NCBI GenBank assembly: GCA_039707465.1
Contig: CM077644.1
Location: forward strand, 100,239,875-100,303,874
Direction of reading: 5' to 3'
Source of the DNA: Rhabdophis nuchalis
Lineage: Eukaryota; Chordata; Lepidosauria; Squamata; Natricidae
DNA: 64,000 nt
In this document: positions 36,483 to 48,003 of the stretch, one piece after another
Position numbering within the stretch: the stretch's first letter is position 1
Layout of the letters: every line of letters begins with the position of its first letter
Notes under the pieces: model-generated
What the model was told of the DNA's origin: nothing
Database searches by the model: none
Seen by the model: only the letters and a program-made list of their open reading frames with translations
Program-made: the position numbers and the translations under genes

Positions 36483-37428
36483 AATCCAACCTAGAATGTT
36501 AAGGTGCAGCGATGGCCATCTGAGATACCATCCTCTCTCAAAGAGGAACCAGCCATCACCTGGATCCAATTCCATGTTTCCTCCCAGTTTTTAAACTAAT
36601 GATTGGGTTCCAAATCCACACAACGCCCAAATGCCCATGTGAATCAAAAATATTTAGAAAAGCTTGCCTTTTTATCATGCACAGTGGATGTCTCAAATCT
36701 ATCCAAAATCACTTGCAAAAAGTCTTATTCTAATATTTTATTCCAGTGCATTACAAAGGGGAAGGAAGGGGAAAGAAAACATCTGGCACTACTATAAAAT
36801 GTCACTGTGAGAAGAGAAAGGAAAAGCAAAATTGCATGCAGTGATTGACAAGTCTGTCCTCAAATCAAAGGGATTCCTGGTGATCAGACTACTATTGATC
36901 ATCTCAATCACAGGATCTTGGACAGGTGATAAGAAATCTGTTCATGGCAGCAACAAGACTGTAGCTGTTTTCTCATTTAAGAACAAAAGAAAGAAAGACA
37001 GGCATATATTCAACAGGGATATTTCCTGATACAAGCTCCCCTTTCCCCAGAAGCGCATAGCTATATAAAAATAAAGCTTGTGTGTGACCTGGATCCAGTC
37101 TGGGGTATCTGTGCAAAGCCAAATGTTTTATTTTATGGGAAATAAACTCCAAGAAAGGATTATTAATACCTGGTACGTAAGACATTTTTAAAAATAAAAT
37201 AAATTGTAGTAGCCCATCCTAAATCAAAATCTAACTTCACCTGTCTATTCTGATCTAAGTCCTCTCTGACTTCCCGCATGTCAATTAAATTCTAAAGGAA
37301 GGCATCACAAGAGAAACAACCTTGTTATTCTCCATTGCCCTCTATGGAATTTGCCATCTGGTCTTGGGATGGTCTGCCCATAGATACTTAATTGTGTCAT
37401 TCAATGTATGATGGACCTGCTGCATCTT
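36483..37428. other. No recognisable gene or repeat
   Basis: Mixed sequence; no feature recognised. Confidence 0.4.
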
Positions 37429-37880
37429 ACACCCTGTTACTATGTGTTGGAGTATCTGATATAGACAGATAGATGGATTGGCAGATAAATACCAGACCCT
37501 CCCAAGATGGAAAACTCCACAGGAGGTAATGGAAAATAAGAAGGCTCAGATCCTGTGGGACTTCCAGAATGAGGCAGACAGGCATGTATTAGACAATCGA
37601 CCAGATATTATGGTAATAGACATGACAGTGATGGTGATAGATGTAGCAGTTGTCAAGTGACAGCAACATCACGAAGGACTATGAGAAACTAAAGAAGTAT
37701 CAGGGCCTGAAGGAGGAACTGGTGATTATGTGGAAAGTAAAGGCGAATGTGGTAACTGTAGTGATAAAAGCATTCAGGGCTGTAACACCTAAGCTGAAAG
37801 AGTGGCTCCAAACAGAAGCAACCTCAGGACTCTCTATTTAGAATAGTGTAGTGCTAACAACTAAGGAAGTGAGCAGAACT
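37429..37880 (+). pseudogene. R4/Rex6-like LINE fragment: restriction-like endonuclease end
   Basis: The frame reads KAQILWDFQNEADRHVLDN, RPDIMVID, MVIDVAVV, then in a shifted frame EKLKKYQGLKEELVIMWKVK and KAFRAVTPKLKEWLQ. The RPD, D and K-Y spacing is that of the C-terminal restriction-like endonuclease of R4-group LINEs. A frameshift near 37650 and stops make it dead. No 5' part is present. Confidence 0.7.
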
Positions 37881-37994
37881 GTCAAACTCCCAGGCCTCTG
37901 GTAGAGGACCATAGATTGGAGAAGACATAACCATAGGGGTGAGGAGGGTTTCTTAATAAAAATCATACATACATAATTTTCATCACTGGGAAGA

Positions 37995-38217
37995 TCTACT
38001 CTGAAGTTCCCAAAGATGCTTTTTCAAGAGGTAACTGGACTTTCTGGTTTTTCTTTGAAGATGTTTCACTTTTCATCCAAGAAGCTTCTTCAGAGCAGAA
38101 GCTTCTTGGATGAGAAGTGAAACATCTTCTAAGAAAAACCAAAGCCCATTGCCTCTTGTGAAAATCCCTTTGGGACAACCTGGACCTGGATGACTGAGAA
38201 TCTCCATAGACATCTAC
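37995..38217. repeat. Palindromic Penelope-like remnant with two hammerhead-like half-sites
   Basis: Arms 38024-38093 and 38094-38159 are inverted copies (ACTGGACTTTCTGG.. against ..AACCAAAGCCCA), followed by GACTGAGAATCTCCATAGAC. On the minus strand of the left arm: CTGAAGA (38093-38087), GCTTCT stem and TGGATG loop, GAAAC (38067-38063), ATC. That is the hammerhead core layout. The plus-strand arm has lost CTGAAGA but keeps GAAAC. The second copy (41.4 kb) is split by a CR1. Confidence 0.5.
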
Positions 38218-38885
38218 TCTGAAGATAATCTTAGGATAGTCTGGATCCTCAAGAATCATTTTTTAAAAATCCCTGTTTTATTCTCATAGTATAGGATGTG
38301 AAATGTAGTAATTTGACCTTTAAAAACTGCAATAAATGTTACAGAAGAAATGGGTCTTCAGCTCTGTGTTATGTTCAAGTTCATATATTGGGCAGGAGGA
38401 ACATCTAAACAAGCATGGCATTCCTAGACACACAGTAGGAACCAGAATTTCCTACAAATACCATCATTATCTACATTTTGTTTTTGTGTACATGTGTTTA
38501 AAGAACAATCAATGGCCACTGATTTAAAGAACTTCATAAAACAAGTAAATGATATTTAAATAGGACTTTCAAAAATGTTTGAAAGAGTGTGTATGTGGGT
38601 TTCTAGTTATTCTTTCACAGAACCATAAACTCACATTTTAAAACTAAGATGGCATTAATCATTGCCTCTCCTAAACAACTGAAGTTGAAACAACCCACAA
38701 TTTAGTGGAATTGCCACTAAATTTCACATAATAAGAAATGTCACAATGCATTTGCAGATCTTTACCAGATGAAATTCAATAGAGTTCATAAAGGCTTTTA
38801 TAAGATAACCCCATTCCACCAGTTAAATTTGGTCAGAAATGGTGTAATGGATGTGAATTTCATTTTACTATGTGTTTCTTAAAAT
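38218..38885. other. No recognisable gene or repeat
   Basis: Mixed AT-rich sequence; no feature recognised. Confidence 0.4.
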
Positions 38886-38886
38886 C

Positions 38887-38954
<68 letters not shown>

Positions 38955-38956
38955 TC
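38886..38956. repeat. (CTTT)n microsatellite
   Basis: About 18 perfect CTTT units, here without hAT family A flanks. Confidence 0.95.
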
Positions 38957-39984
38957 ACAAATGAATTCATAAACAGGAGGGAAAACAAAAACATGTATTT
39001 AAAAAAAATGAATCCAAGAGAATGTGAAATATTTAACTCTCTGAGAATCTCTATAAATCTTTAACATTGTTATTTGAATTGTGATGTATTCAGCCACTAG
39101 AGTTCCCTCTCTTTTTTCCCCTTCTGAAAAGAATTTATCTTCAAAAGCTATATGCTTTCATTGTGGGGAATAGCTGCACCCATTGCATTTATCCAGAGAA
39201 GAAAAATATATTCTGTTTAGTTCAGTTTTTATCATAAAAATATCAGACTTCAGATATGTGGGACAGATGAAAAAAAGACCTTGAGCTTTTCAGTATATTA
39301 AATTTTGGAGAAAGGGAAAACATGGATTCATCCAACAGTGTACATAACTCCAATACTTCAAATAAATATTTAAATCATATTTCTTCTCACAATGGAATAA
39401 TTACTATAATTACAAGCAGAAAATTGATACATTTTCTAAAAGCAAACCCACCCCCATTACCCAAAAAATGCAAAAGTTTCTTTTTTCAGGAAAAAAAAAC
39501 AATTTTTTTTCCCAGTTCATTTTTTTAATTTCTTTTTTTTTTCAGATTACTCAGAAATCTTAATCTTCATCAGTCAAAAGCAGAGAAGTTGAGACTTACA
39601 CTAAACTAATTTTCTTCCCCATTAACCTGGTTCATATTTAATTGCAAAATGCAAACAGTGATTCCCCTCCAAGCCTCTGGGATTAAGAAGCTGCCCCAAA
39701 GAGCGGCTGTTAGGATGAACAAGGTGGCAGAGAGTATCTGAAGCAGAAAAGTCACTTAAAGTTAGTTAAGCTTAAAGTTAGTCAAGTTTAAAATTGAAGT
39801 CTTCCCCGGGCTTAATGAAGAACTGAGGAGGGTTTCCTGCTCACCTCTCCTGAGATGGAAGCAGTCCTCCTTTAGATACTATTTTTTGGTACCCAGTGAA
39901 TTTTGCTGCCTTATCTCTCAGAGACATCCTCCTCAAGTTCCTTACATTTACAAAAAATACTCTGATGGTTTATCAATAGAATAT
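38957..39984. other. No recognisable gene or repeat
   Basis: AT-rich sequence with poly-T and poly-A runs; no feature recognised. Confidence 0.4.
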
Positions 39985-40140
39985 TTATACAGTAGCTCGA
40001 GATTGATCTGTGGAGTCCCTAGTGTGCTCCAAGCTGGATTGTTTGCTTGCAGTGGTTTCATTACCCAGTTAGCTAACATCATCAGTGCTAGTGAGGGTGG
40101 TTTTTGCTCTCTGTTTATATACAGTATGTAAATATGTATC
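39985..40140 (-). mobile_element. Penelope-like remnant with hammerhead-like core
   Basis: On the minus strand: CTAGCA (40091-40086), CTGATGA (40085-40079), a stem GTTAGC/GGTAAT, GAAAC (40059-40055), CAC in place of the GTC triplet, TGCAAG (40051-40046). Stem I CTAGCA/TGCAAG can pair. The changed triplet and one stem II mismatch make self-cleavage unlikely. Outside it, TCCAAGCTGGATTGTTTGCT and CTCTGTTTATATACAGTATG are shared with the inverted copy on the right. Confidence 0.55.
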
Positions 40141-40249
40141 AGGGTGGGTTTTTTCTGGGTTTTTGCCAGTTCGCTCCATGCAGTGCACAGTTGCCTGTAA
40201 ATAGGTCTGGCAATGCGCAGAACATTAAAAATGTAAAAAAAATATATCA

Positions 40250-40373
40250 TGGTAACCGGAGAACTGATTCAGGGGTGAGGTGAGCCTGCTGTCCCTATCG
40301 GTTCGGCGACCCAGTCACAATTTCCGCTACTGGTTCGCCTGAACCAGTGCAAACCGGTAGCAACCCATCTCTG
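40250..40373. mobile_element. hAT-like fragment (family F), right end
   Basis: GTTCGGCGACCCAGTCACAA, GGTTCGCCTGAACCAGTGCA and the end GGTAGCAACCCATCTCTG match the right end of the element at 50977-51229. The left end is missing. Confidence 0.6.
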
Positions 40374-40384
40374 ATATGTATATA

Positions 40385-40560
40385 ATAAACATGTCTTACA
40401 TAATGTATATAAACAGGAAGTAGCAAACACCATACTCACTAGCACTGATGGCGTGACCTACTGGGGTAAGGATACATCTGCAAGCAAATAACCAAGCACA
40501 GAGAGTAGTAGGAACTCCACATATTAAAGTTTCCCCATCAGATTTTAACTGACTGTTCTT
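40385..40560 (+). mobile_element. Penelope-like remnant with decayed hammerhead-like core, inverted relative to its neighbour
   Basis: Plus strand: CTAGCA (40439-40444), CTGATGG for CTGATGA, stem GTGACC/GGGTAA, GATAC for GAAAC, ATC, TGCAAG (40479-40484). Two core changes indicate a dead ribozyme. It forms an inverted pair with the copy at 39985-40140, separated by about 240 bp that include a hAT fragment. Confidence 0.5.
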
Positions 40561-41344
40561 TGGGACATGGATAAGATCATGATGGTGCCCAGCATGCTGT
40601 ATTTGTTTGATTGTCATGGGGGTTTCTGCTACTTTTTCCAGCTTTCCGCTACCTTCCCGCTTTACATGATACATAATTGCACACATGTCCTTGTAAGCAT
40701 TCAAATCAGATTTCAGCCACACTACGGATTCAATATCTGCCGCAAGCTTATTATCCAGCTTATTTTTTTTTAATGTTATTTTTTTATCAGAGTAATATGA
40801 TCTACAAGAACAGTCTCAAAAGCAATCTCAAAGAGAAGCACGAAAAGAATGGAATGATTATTCTTAAAATTAAAAAACGAAAGTTTACAGACAGCTTCTA
40901 ACCACAATCCACTCCAACTAAATTGAAATTCAGTGATTTTATTTCTTTAGCACATTGTTCTGGTTTTTTTTTAAGATAAGGAGAAACACCGGGCCTTTCA
41001 TTTAAATGGGCAATGAACTGTATGGTTCTTTGAAAGAGCTGTGGGGGGGGGGAAGATCGAAGGGGTGATCTCTCAGCCGTGACCATTTCCTTTTATAAAA
41101 AGATTTCAGTGCTTTTATTGAAATTGACAAAAATCAAGAGATGAAGATTGATGATAAGTACTTAACTCTTCTCCACTCAGGGAAAACCTGTAAGGTGGAG
41201 TGGACTAACATAAATGTAAATATCAGAACCCTTTGTTTCAATTCCAAATGGAATTGTGAATGGGGAAAAATGGGACAGCATAGGAGGGAATGATTGTGGA
41301 GGTTAGTGAAAGTAGATTCGCTTTTGTATTACTATCATCTGGTT
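40561..41344. other. No recognisable gene or repeat
   Basis: Mixed sequence; no feature recognised. Confidence 0.4.
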
Positions 41345-41830
41345 AAATGTCCATGGAGATTCTCAGCTATTCAGGTCATGGTAGTCCCAAAGGTGCTTTT
41401 TCAAGAGGCAACTGGACTTTCTGGTTTTTCTTTGATGATGTTTTGCTTTTCATCCACCAGACGGTAGGACACCAGAGGGCAGGACAAGAAGCAATGGGAA
41501 GGAGAGAAGCAACTTAGAACTGAGGGGAAATGTCCTGAATCAATGGAGCAACATGCCTCCAGAAGTTGTGAATGCTCCAACACTGGACGTTTTTAAGAAG
41601 ATGTTAGATATCCATTTGTCTGAAATGGTGTAGGGTTTCCTGCCTAAGCAGGGGGTTGGGCAAGAAGACATTTAAGGTCCCTTCCAACTTGGTTATTCTA
41701 TTCTATTCTATTCTATTCTATTCCATTCCATTCCATTCATCCAAGAAGCTTCTTCAGCTGAAGCTTCTTGGATAAGAAGCAAAACATCTTCAGAAATAAA
41801 CCAGAAAGTCCAGTTGCCTTTTGTCATCTG
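41345..41830. repeat. Palindromic Penelope-like remnant split by a CR1
   Basis: Left arm 41350-41457 (GAGATTCTCAGCTATTCAGG, CAACTGGACTTTCTGG, TTTTGCTTTTCATCCA) and right arm 41738-41830 (TTCATCCAAGAAGCTTCTTC, TTGGATAAGAAGC, AACCAGAAAGTCCAGTTGCC) belong to the same family as 37995-38217. A CR1 lies between them, close to the palindrome centre. TTCATCCA is found on both sides of the CR1. Confidence 0.65.
41458..41740 (+). mobile_element. CR1 LINE 3' end with (ATTCT)n tail
   Basis: GGGCAGGACAAGAAGCAATG, CCAGAAGTTGTGAATGCTCC, GGGGTTGGGCAAGAAGAC-type words, GGTCCCTTCCAACTTGGTTA and then (TTCTA)n/(TTCCA)n at about 41693-41737. CR1/L3 elements with this tail class are known to seed AATAG microsatellites in snake genomes. 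Confidence 0.85.
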
Positions 41831-41859
41831 GTTAGGGTTCCGAACTCAGCAGCGAAGGC

Positions 41860-42522
41860 AAATGCTCTCTACATGGGGCTTCCCTTGAGGTGCACTCGAA
41901 AGCTACAGTTAGTCCAGAATGCAGCCACGCGGGTGATTACGGGAGCTCCTAGATGCTCCCATATAACACCGATCCTGCGTGAGCTGCACTGGCTTCCTGT
42001 GGCCTTTCGGGTGCGCTTCAAGGGTTTGACGACCATCTTCAAAGCGCTCCATGGCTCGGGAACTAGTTACATGCGAGACCGCCTCCTGCCCCATACATCC
42101 CTCAGACCGATACGCTCCCACAGAGAGGGCCTTCTCAGGGTGCCGTCGGCCGGACAATGCCGGCTGGCGACACCCAGGGGAAGGGCCTTCTCTGTGGCGG
42201 GCCCTGCCCTGTGGAACGACCTACCCCCTGAACTTCGTACCATCACTGACCTCCGTCTCTTCCACCAGTGTTTGAAAACACATTTATTTCACCAAGCCGG
42301 CCTTTCATAGCCTCCACTGTGGACTAGTATAGATAGTTTTTAAAAAGGGGGTTTTTAATTGGTTTTAGCGCAGGATTCCATATTTAATAGATTTTTAAAT
42401 TTTGTATTTTGGTATTTTTGTATTGTTGTATATTGTTTTAACTTTCCTGTGCGCCGCCCTGGGTCCATTCGGAGAAGGGCGGGATATAAATTGAATAAAT
42501 AAATAAATAAATAAATAAAAAC
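41860..42522 (+). mobile_element. L2 LINE, 5'-truncated, with open C-terminal ORF2
   Basis: Open frame from the 5' breakpoint to the stop at 42310: NALYMGLPLRCTRKLQLVQN, LRELHWLPVAFRVRFKG, RGRAFSVAGPALWNDLPPEL, ending FHQAGLS. The 3' UTR ends GCGCCGCCCTGGGTCC, GGAGAAGGGCGGGATATAAA, (AAAT)n. Codons upstream of 41860 in the same frame belong to the neighbouring repeat, not to L2. Confidence 0.9.
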
Positions 42523-43183
42523 AGTTGAAGCACATCTACATAAAGCAACAAAAGCTAACCTGAGAACTCCATCACTCACCACAGATGATCCATGATTCCA
42601 TGATTCCAAAATAGTGGTCATGTATGGAAGGCACCAACTAAAACATAGCCATGCCCTACATTAACCTCACTCAAAAGCCTGAGAAAAATCAGTAACACTA
42701 TCAGAGGCATTGAACCAGTTTCATTCCTAGTACCCACTGTTAGTGTTCAGGAAGACCGAAATAACTTCAGGACAGGAAATTTGAAAAATTGCTTCTTTCT
42801 ATGCTCTGGAATTGTCATCAAAGACCCTGCTACTGTATGTGTCATTCAATCTAGGAAATATGTCAGTGTGAGTACTTGAGACATAGATTTTCCTGCAACA
42901 GCACATTATGCTTTACATTCAATTTATAATGGGTTAGATGGGGAGTTTACTATGCACTGTGCTGGCAAGATTTGAATAAAATTTTCCTGCTTAATTGGAA
43001 CAAATGCCCACTGTCTGTTTTTAGTTGATTGTTAGGATATGTTTGTTTTATCTCACTTGGAGTTGCTTTTTGTATTTGAATTTTCCATGTCACTTCACAT
43101 GCCCAGCAGATCAAGGGCTGATGTCAAATGAATAAATGCCATCACACCAGGTTTAATAACATAAATAATTAAATGGAAGTTCC
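42523..43183. other. No recognisable gene or repeat
   Basis: Mixed sequence; no feature recognised. Confidence 0.4.
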
Positions 43184-43191
43184 TGTGCTAA

Positions 43192-43494
43192 CAGAGGTGA
43201 TATTCAGCAGGTTCTGACCAGTTCTGGAGAACTGGTAGTGGAAATTTTGAGTAGTTCAGAGAACCGGTAAATACCACCTCTGACTGGCCCCGCCCCTATC
43301 TATTCTCTGCCTCCCGAGTCCCAGGTGATCAGGAAGAAATGGGGATTTTGCAGTAACCATTGCCTGGAGTGGGGAGGGAATGGAGATTTTACAGTATCCT
43401 TACAGTATCCTTCCCCTAACAAGCCACACCATGCCATGCCAACCAAGCCATGCCCACAGAACCGGTAGTAAAAAAAATTGAGTTCCCACCACTG
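43192..43494. mobile_element. Non-autonomous hAT transposon (family B)
   Basis: Left end CAGAGGTGATATTC, right end GAGTTCCCACCACTG, flanked by identical TGTGCTAA 8-mers (43184-43191, 43495-43502). The interior has GAGAACCGGTAAATACCACC, TATTCTCTGCCTCCCGAGTC and GCCATGCCCACAGAACCGGT, shared with 52518-52798. Confidence 0.93.
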
Positions 43495-43910
43495 TGTGCT
43501 AAATATATATTTGTGTTATTTGTTCATACATAGTACCCTCCTCCCATTTTTCCTTACAAACATGCTTTGAGCTAGGATGGGCTGTGGGAGCATAGCCAAT
43601 CCAAAATGAACCAGTAACTATGTATGGCTAGGTGGAATGTGGTCTCTTTATCTGCTGTATCCCACTGCTTCTCAAATAGCAAAGTATGAGGGCTGATTTA
43701 CATCAAGATTACAGCAGCTGCTCTTTTTCAATCATCAGTGAAATCTGAATGCTGTATGGAGTAGGAATCATCTACAGCTTGGAAATAGAACATTTGTTTG
43801 CAGGCAAATAATCCCAGGTCCAATTCCATCATCTCTGGATAGAGTTGGAAAAATCCCTGACTGGACAATTACAAAGTTGCAGTCTCTCAATATCCATAAT
43901 TGTGAACTTG

Positions 43911-44024
43911 ATCAAGGGTCTCCAACCTAGGCAACTTTAAGCCTGGCGGATTTCAACTCCCAGAATTTCCCAGCAAGGAAGTTGAAGTCCCCCAGGCTTA
44001 AAGTTGCCAAGGTTGGAGACCCCT
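43911..44024. repeat. Complete short foldback MITE
   Basis: GGGTCTCCAACCTAGGCAAC and TTTAAGCCTGGCGGATTTCA are answered in reverse complement by GAAGTTGAAGTCCCCCAGGC, TTAAAGTTGCC and GGTTGGAGACCC. Arms are about 48 bp with a short centre. No clear target duplication was found. Confidence 0.75.
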
Positions 44025-45049
44025 GAGTAGATGAACAAACAGTTTGACTCAGCAGAAGGTACCTTTTTGTGCTTCTTGTTCAAGGTTTAATTTTTCAACT
44101 TTCCCCATCTTTCCATTTCCAAAGTAGGATAGATAAAATAGATGAAATGGAATGAAGGCTTTAGGATGAAGTCCAGCGGCTATGAATCACATAACCCAAA
44201 GGAGATGAAACTTGCTTCATCAGTTAGGGTTCAAGTTGCTTTTAATTAAAAAAAAACCTGTCTGGAGACTTTAACTCTGATGTTTCAGAAGATAGTTTGA
44301 ATTTTTTAAATGTAGATTATGTGTTTTAGTTTTGTTGTGCCAACACCTTTTATACAGCGAAATCCCTTCCATCAAAAAGCAATTTAAAATGCTTTTCTAA
44401 ATTATTCAGCAAATCATTAAAATAAGCAAGAATATCCATAGTTATACCTCTATAAAACAATCCTTAATATGGAAATTTATTTAGACTATAATTAACCTAA
44501 TATCTTTATGCAGCTACCCAAGTACACATAGATCTTTTATGCAACTATAACACAGTTATGTGCTATGCTTGTGCAATTTTCAAAATTAATTAAAAAAAAT
44601 AGAAAGAAAGAGGGGGGAACCAACAGAAAATTAATTCATGTTGTGGTAGAATCCACTTAAGTAGATATAAAGATATTATATGCAAAATGAAATGATAGTA
44701 TTCCTTTATATTTCTAAATCCTACAACTTCTTGAGGAACTATATAGTTAAGATGACACTAAATGCCATTGTGGTTTGTTTATGACTGAAGAAATCCCAAG
44801 TACCAATTTTCATTTAAACATGGTAAATTTATGCTAATCATTATCTCTCAGCAAAATCTATTTCTCAGATTGTTCTGATAAGAATGTAAGCTCTTTAAGC
44901 ATCCTTGAGGGGAACTTCCTAGAGATAAGGCAGGATAATGAAATGAAAAAATGAATATTAATTCATATTGTTGGTATTTTAGGCCCTGGCTGTATACACA
45001 GTCTCACCTTATACTTTCTACTTCAAAATAAGATCCTTGAAACTTTGTG
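44025..45049. other. No recognisable gene or repeat
   Basis: AT-rich sequence; no feature recognised. Confidence 0.4.
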
Positions 45050-45295
45050 AAAGTGTAATAACTAAAGGCACCAGCCTAAAAACCAGGAGACTGTGAGTTC
45101 TAATCCCACTTTAGGCACAAAGCCAGCTGGATGACCTTGGGCCAGTTCCTCTCCCACAGTTTTAGAAAGAAGGAAGCAATAGCAAACTATTTTCAAAGCC
45201 TTGCCAAGAAAACTGCAGAGATTAGCCCAGGTAATAGTCAGGAATCAAGATTGTCTCGCAGACACAAATACACAACAACAACCTTTGTGTAGCTG
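45050..45295 (+). mobile_element. tRNA-derived SINE (family 3)
   Basis: The head is ACTAAAGGCACCAGCCTAAA and GTGAGTTCTAATCCCACTTT (B-box region). It is followed by AAGCCAGCTGGATGACCTTG, GGCCAGTTCCTCTCCC, GCAATAGCAAACTATTTTCA, GCCAAGAAAACTGCAGAGAT and an ACAACAACA tail. The copy at 59.9 kb has the same order. It is a distinct family from the Sauria SINE and family 2. Confidence 0.7.
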
Positions 45296-46186
45296 TCTAC
45301 CAGAAAATCATGCATTTGCACAGCAACTTTCATGACCACTTCTTGTTCCTAGAAATGCTAGCCATGCCAGAATTATTTATATGGATAGGATTAGCTTTCC
45401 ACTGTATAACCTGCCCAAAAGGGGGAGGTTAAGATGATTCAGGTGAACCTCCCCTTCTTACAGATCACTATGTGGCTTGCAGAAAAGGACCACACAGAGG
45501 AAAACAATTCCCCTTTGGCAGTATCCCCAGAAATATTGTACTGGCATTTGAGACACTGTGGTGTTGGCAGATTTACAAATGACTGAACTGAGGAACTCAA
45601 CATTGTGATACAATGTGATAGCAAAGAGCTGGGCTAATCACCCCAATCACCATCTGATTGCTTTTGCTGTCAAAATTATCTCACTGAATCACAAACAGGT
45701 CCCCCCCCCCCCTTCCCTTCTTTATACAGCCACACACATTCCTGGTCACAGAGAGACTACATTTCATTAATACATGACATAAAACAGCCAGGAAGAGATC
45801 CATTTGTGCTGCTGGTGTCAAACATGCTGGTATCCATAGCATCTGGAAGATTTCTAAGGTGACTTGAGAACCTGTTCGTGGATTCAGACTTAGACAGTAG
45901 TGAATATTTATCGAATATCTGAGCTGTGAAATGCAACAGCCATCTGGTTACATGAGGAAATAAATAGAGATAAGTCTCAACATGAGGAAAAGCTATTCAG
46001 AGCTTTTCAGAAATCAGAAATCCTCAGCTTGGCTAGCCCTTCCATCTTGCTCAGCTTTTAGCAAGGGCAGTAATATTTCACATTAGTAACAAGCCTCCAA
46101 AACTAGACAACCCTGACAGGAAGCTGTGATGTGTCTTATACATACAAAGATTAGAATCATGGAAGCCCTGGCATTCCCTGTGACAC
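45296..46186. other. No recognisable gene or repeat
   Basis: Mixed sequence with one poly-C run near 45701-45712; no feature recognised. Confidence 0.4.
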
Positions 46187-46520
46187 TATCACAGCCTATC
46201 GAAGAGAAAGATTAGTGGGGGACATGATAACTGTCTTCCAGTACTTAAGGGGCTGTCACAGAGAAGTGGTAATTGACTTACTCTTCATAGCACCTGAGGG
46301 TGGGACAAAAAGTAATGGGTGGAAGTTTGTTAAAGAGAGAACCAACCTAGAGATAGGGAGAAATTTTCTGACAGCGAGAACAATTAATCAGTGGAATAGC
46401 TTGTCATTGGAAGTTTTCAAAAATTGACTGGACAACCATTTGACTGAGATAGTATAAGGTCTCCCGCTTTGGGCTAGTGATTAGACTAGAAGACCTCCAA
46501 CATCGTTCCAGATTCCATGT
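46187..46520 (+). mobile_element. CR1 LINE 3' end
   Basis: GACATGATAACTGTCTTCCA, TTAAGGGGCTGTCACAGAGA, CAATTAATCAGTGGAATAGC, GACTGGACAACCATTTGACT and ATTAGACTAGAAGACCTCCA are CR1 3'-end words. Confidence 0.83.
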
Positions 46521-47255
46521 ACTATGTTATATGGACTCTATGAAAGAAAGCAAATTGTTGCCTAGTTCAAATTTGAGATAAATCCCTGACCTTTTGAAAG
46601 ATATATCAAGGAATTACTAACCACACTGAGTACCATTTTGCAGAATATACAGTATATCTAATAAATAAATCAATACCTACCTTGGCTGCTTTCAACCATG
46701 CAGTGTCTCTTAGTGTAGCTTGGAGTTCTCCCTTAGGCTCTTTTTTCCAGATAACATCAAATACCTTCACAACAGAGCATTTACAGGACATCATAAGATA
46801 CCACTTTCTAAGCAGCCATGCTTTAATTCATGCCAGACAGACTGACCTAAAAGAAGTGAAGACTTACCCAGGGGAAAAGATAAAGGAAGAACTTTGGTCT
46901 GACTTAACACTCTATATCAGAATACCAGAAACCTCTTGAATCCTTAAACTGAGACAATTAATTTTGATCCCACTCCTATAGTTTCCTAGGCACACAGGAG
47001 AGAGGGAGGGAGGGAGAGTTGAATATGTAATAGCAAAAATTGATTCTTCAGCATGGTTGTCCCCATAGACCCCAAGAGGGGTAAATGACAAAACCTGCAG
47101 TGTGACATTCCTACACAAATTACATGACATATGCACTTGTGTATGCACTTGTATCTTATACTTCACTCAGATCTGTGTGTCTATCATCTCTCTCTCACAC
47201 ACACACAAACATAGACCAACACACACACATATCCTCTCTTTCAACCATATATTTT

Positions 47256-47995
47256 ATAGATTTATAGATTTATTTGATTTATAAACCGCAACCTATCTCC
47301 CCGAAGGGACTCAGGGTGGTGCACAGGAAGTTAAAATAAGTATAAAATAAATAAATAAACATACCATACAAAATACACCGCAATAAAAGCTGATTAAATT
47401 TAGGAAGCCCTGTGCTAAAATTTAATACAAATCCCACTAATTAAAAACCTCAACCAATTTAGAACACAGTCTATATAAAATGGGCCCAAGGACTAGGCCA
47501 GGCCAGCTTGCTGGAATAGGTGCATCTTCAACCGCTGGCAGAAGAGGCAGAGGTCTGTGATGGTCCGGAGTTCGGGGGGAAGGTCGTTCCAGAGAGCTGG
47601 GCCCGCCACAGATAAGGCCCTTCCCCTGGGGGTCGCCAACCGGCATTGCCCAGCCGACGGCACCCGGAGAAGACCCTCTCTATGGGAGCGAATCAGTCGA
47701 AGGGATGTATGAGGTAGGAGACGGTCTCGCACATAACTAGGCCCTGTGCCATGGAGCGCTTTAAAGATGGTTATCAACACCTTGAAGCGCACCCGAAAGG
47801 CCACAGGCAGCCAGTGCAGCTCGCGCAGGAACGGTGTTTCATGGGAATGCTGTGAGGCTCCCATAATCCCCCGCGCGGTTGCATTCTCCACCAGCTGTAA
47901 CCTTTGGGTGCACCTCAAGGGGAGCCCCATGTAGAGAGCATTGCAGTAGTCCAGACGGGATGTCACAAGTGCTTGAGTGACTGTGCGAAGGGCGT
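47256..47995 (-). mobile_element. L2 LINE, 5'-truncated (minus strand), open C-terminal ORF2
   Basis: The tail side starts with ATTTATAGATTTATTTG, then AACCTATCTCCCCGAAGGGA and CTCAGGGTGGTGCACAGGAA. On the minus strand the ORF2 end stays open to the stop at 47493: DALRTVTQALVTSRLDYCNA, LRELHWLPVAFRVRFKVL, LWNDLPPELRT, ending FQQAGLA. Truncated at the same general region as the 22.6-kb copy. Confidence 0.9.
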
Positions 47996-48003
47996 CACTC
48001 AAC

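Noticed and set aside
41768..41859. N-terminal extension of the L2 frame (KKQNIFRNKPESPVA..)
   Set aside because: This part is the palindromic repeat and spacer upstream of the L2 breakpoint that happens to be in frame; not a fusion gene.
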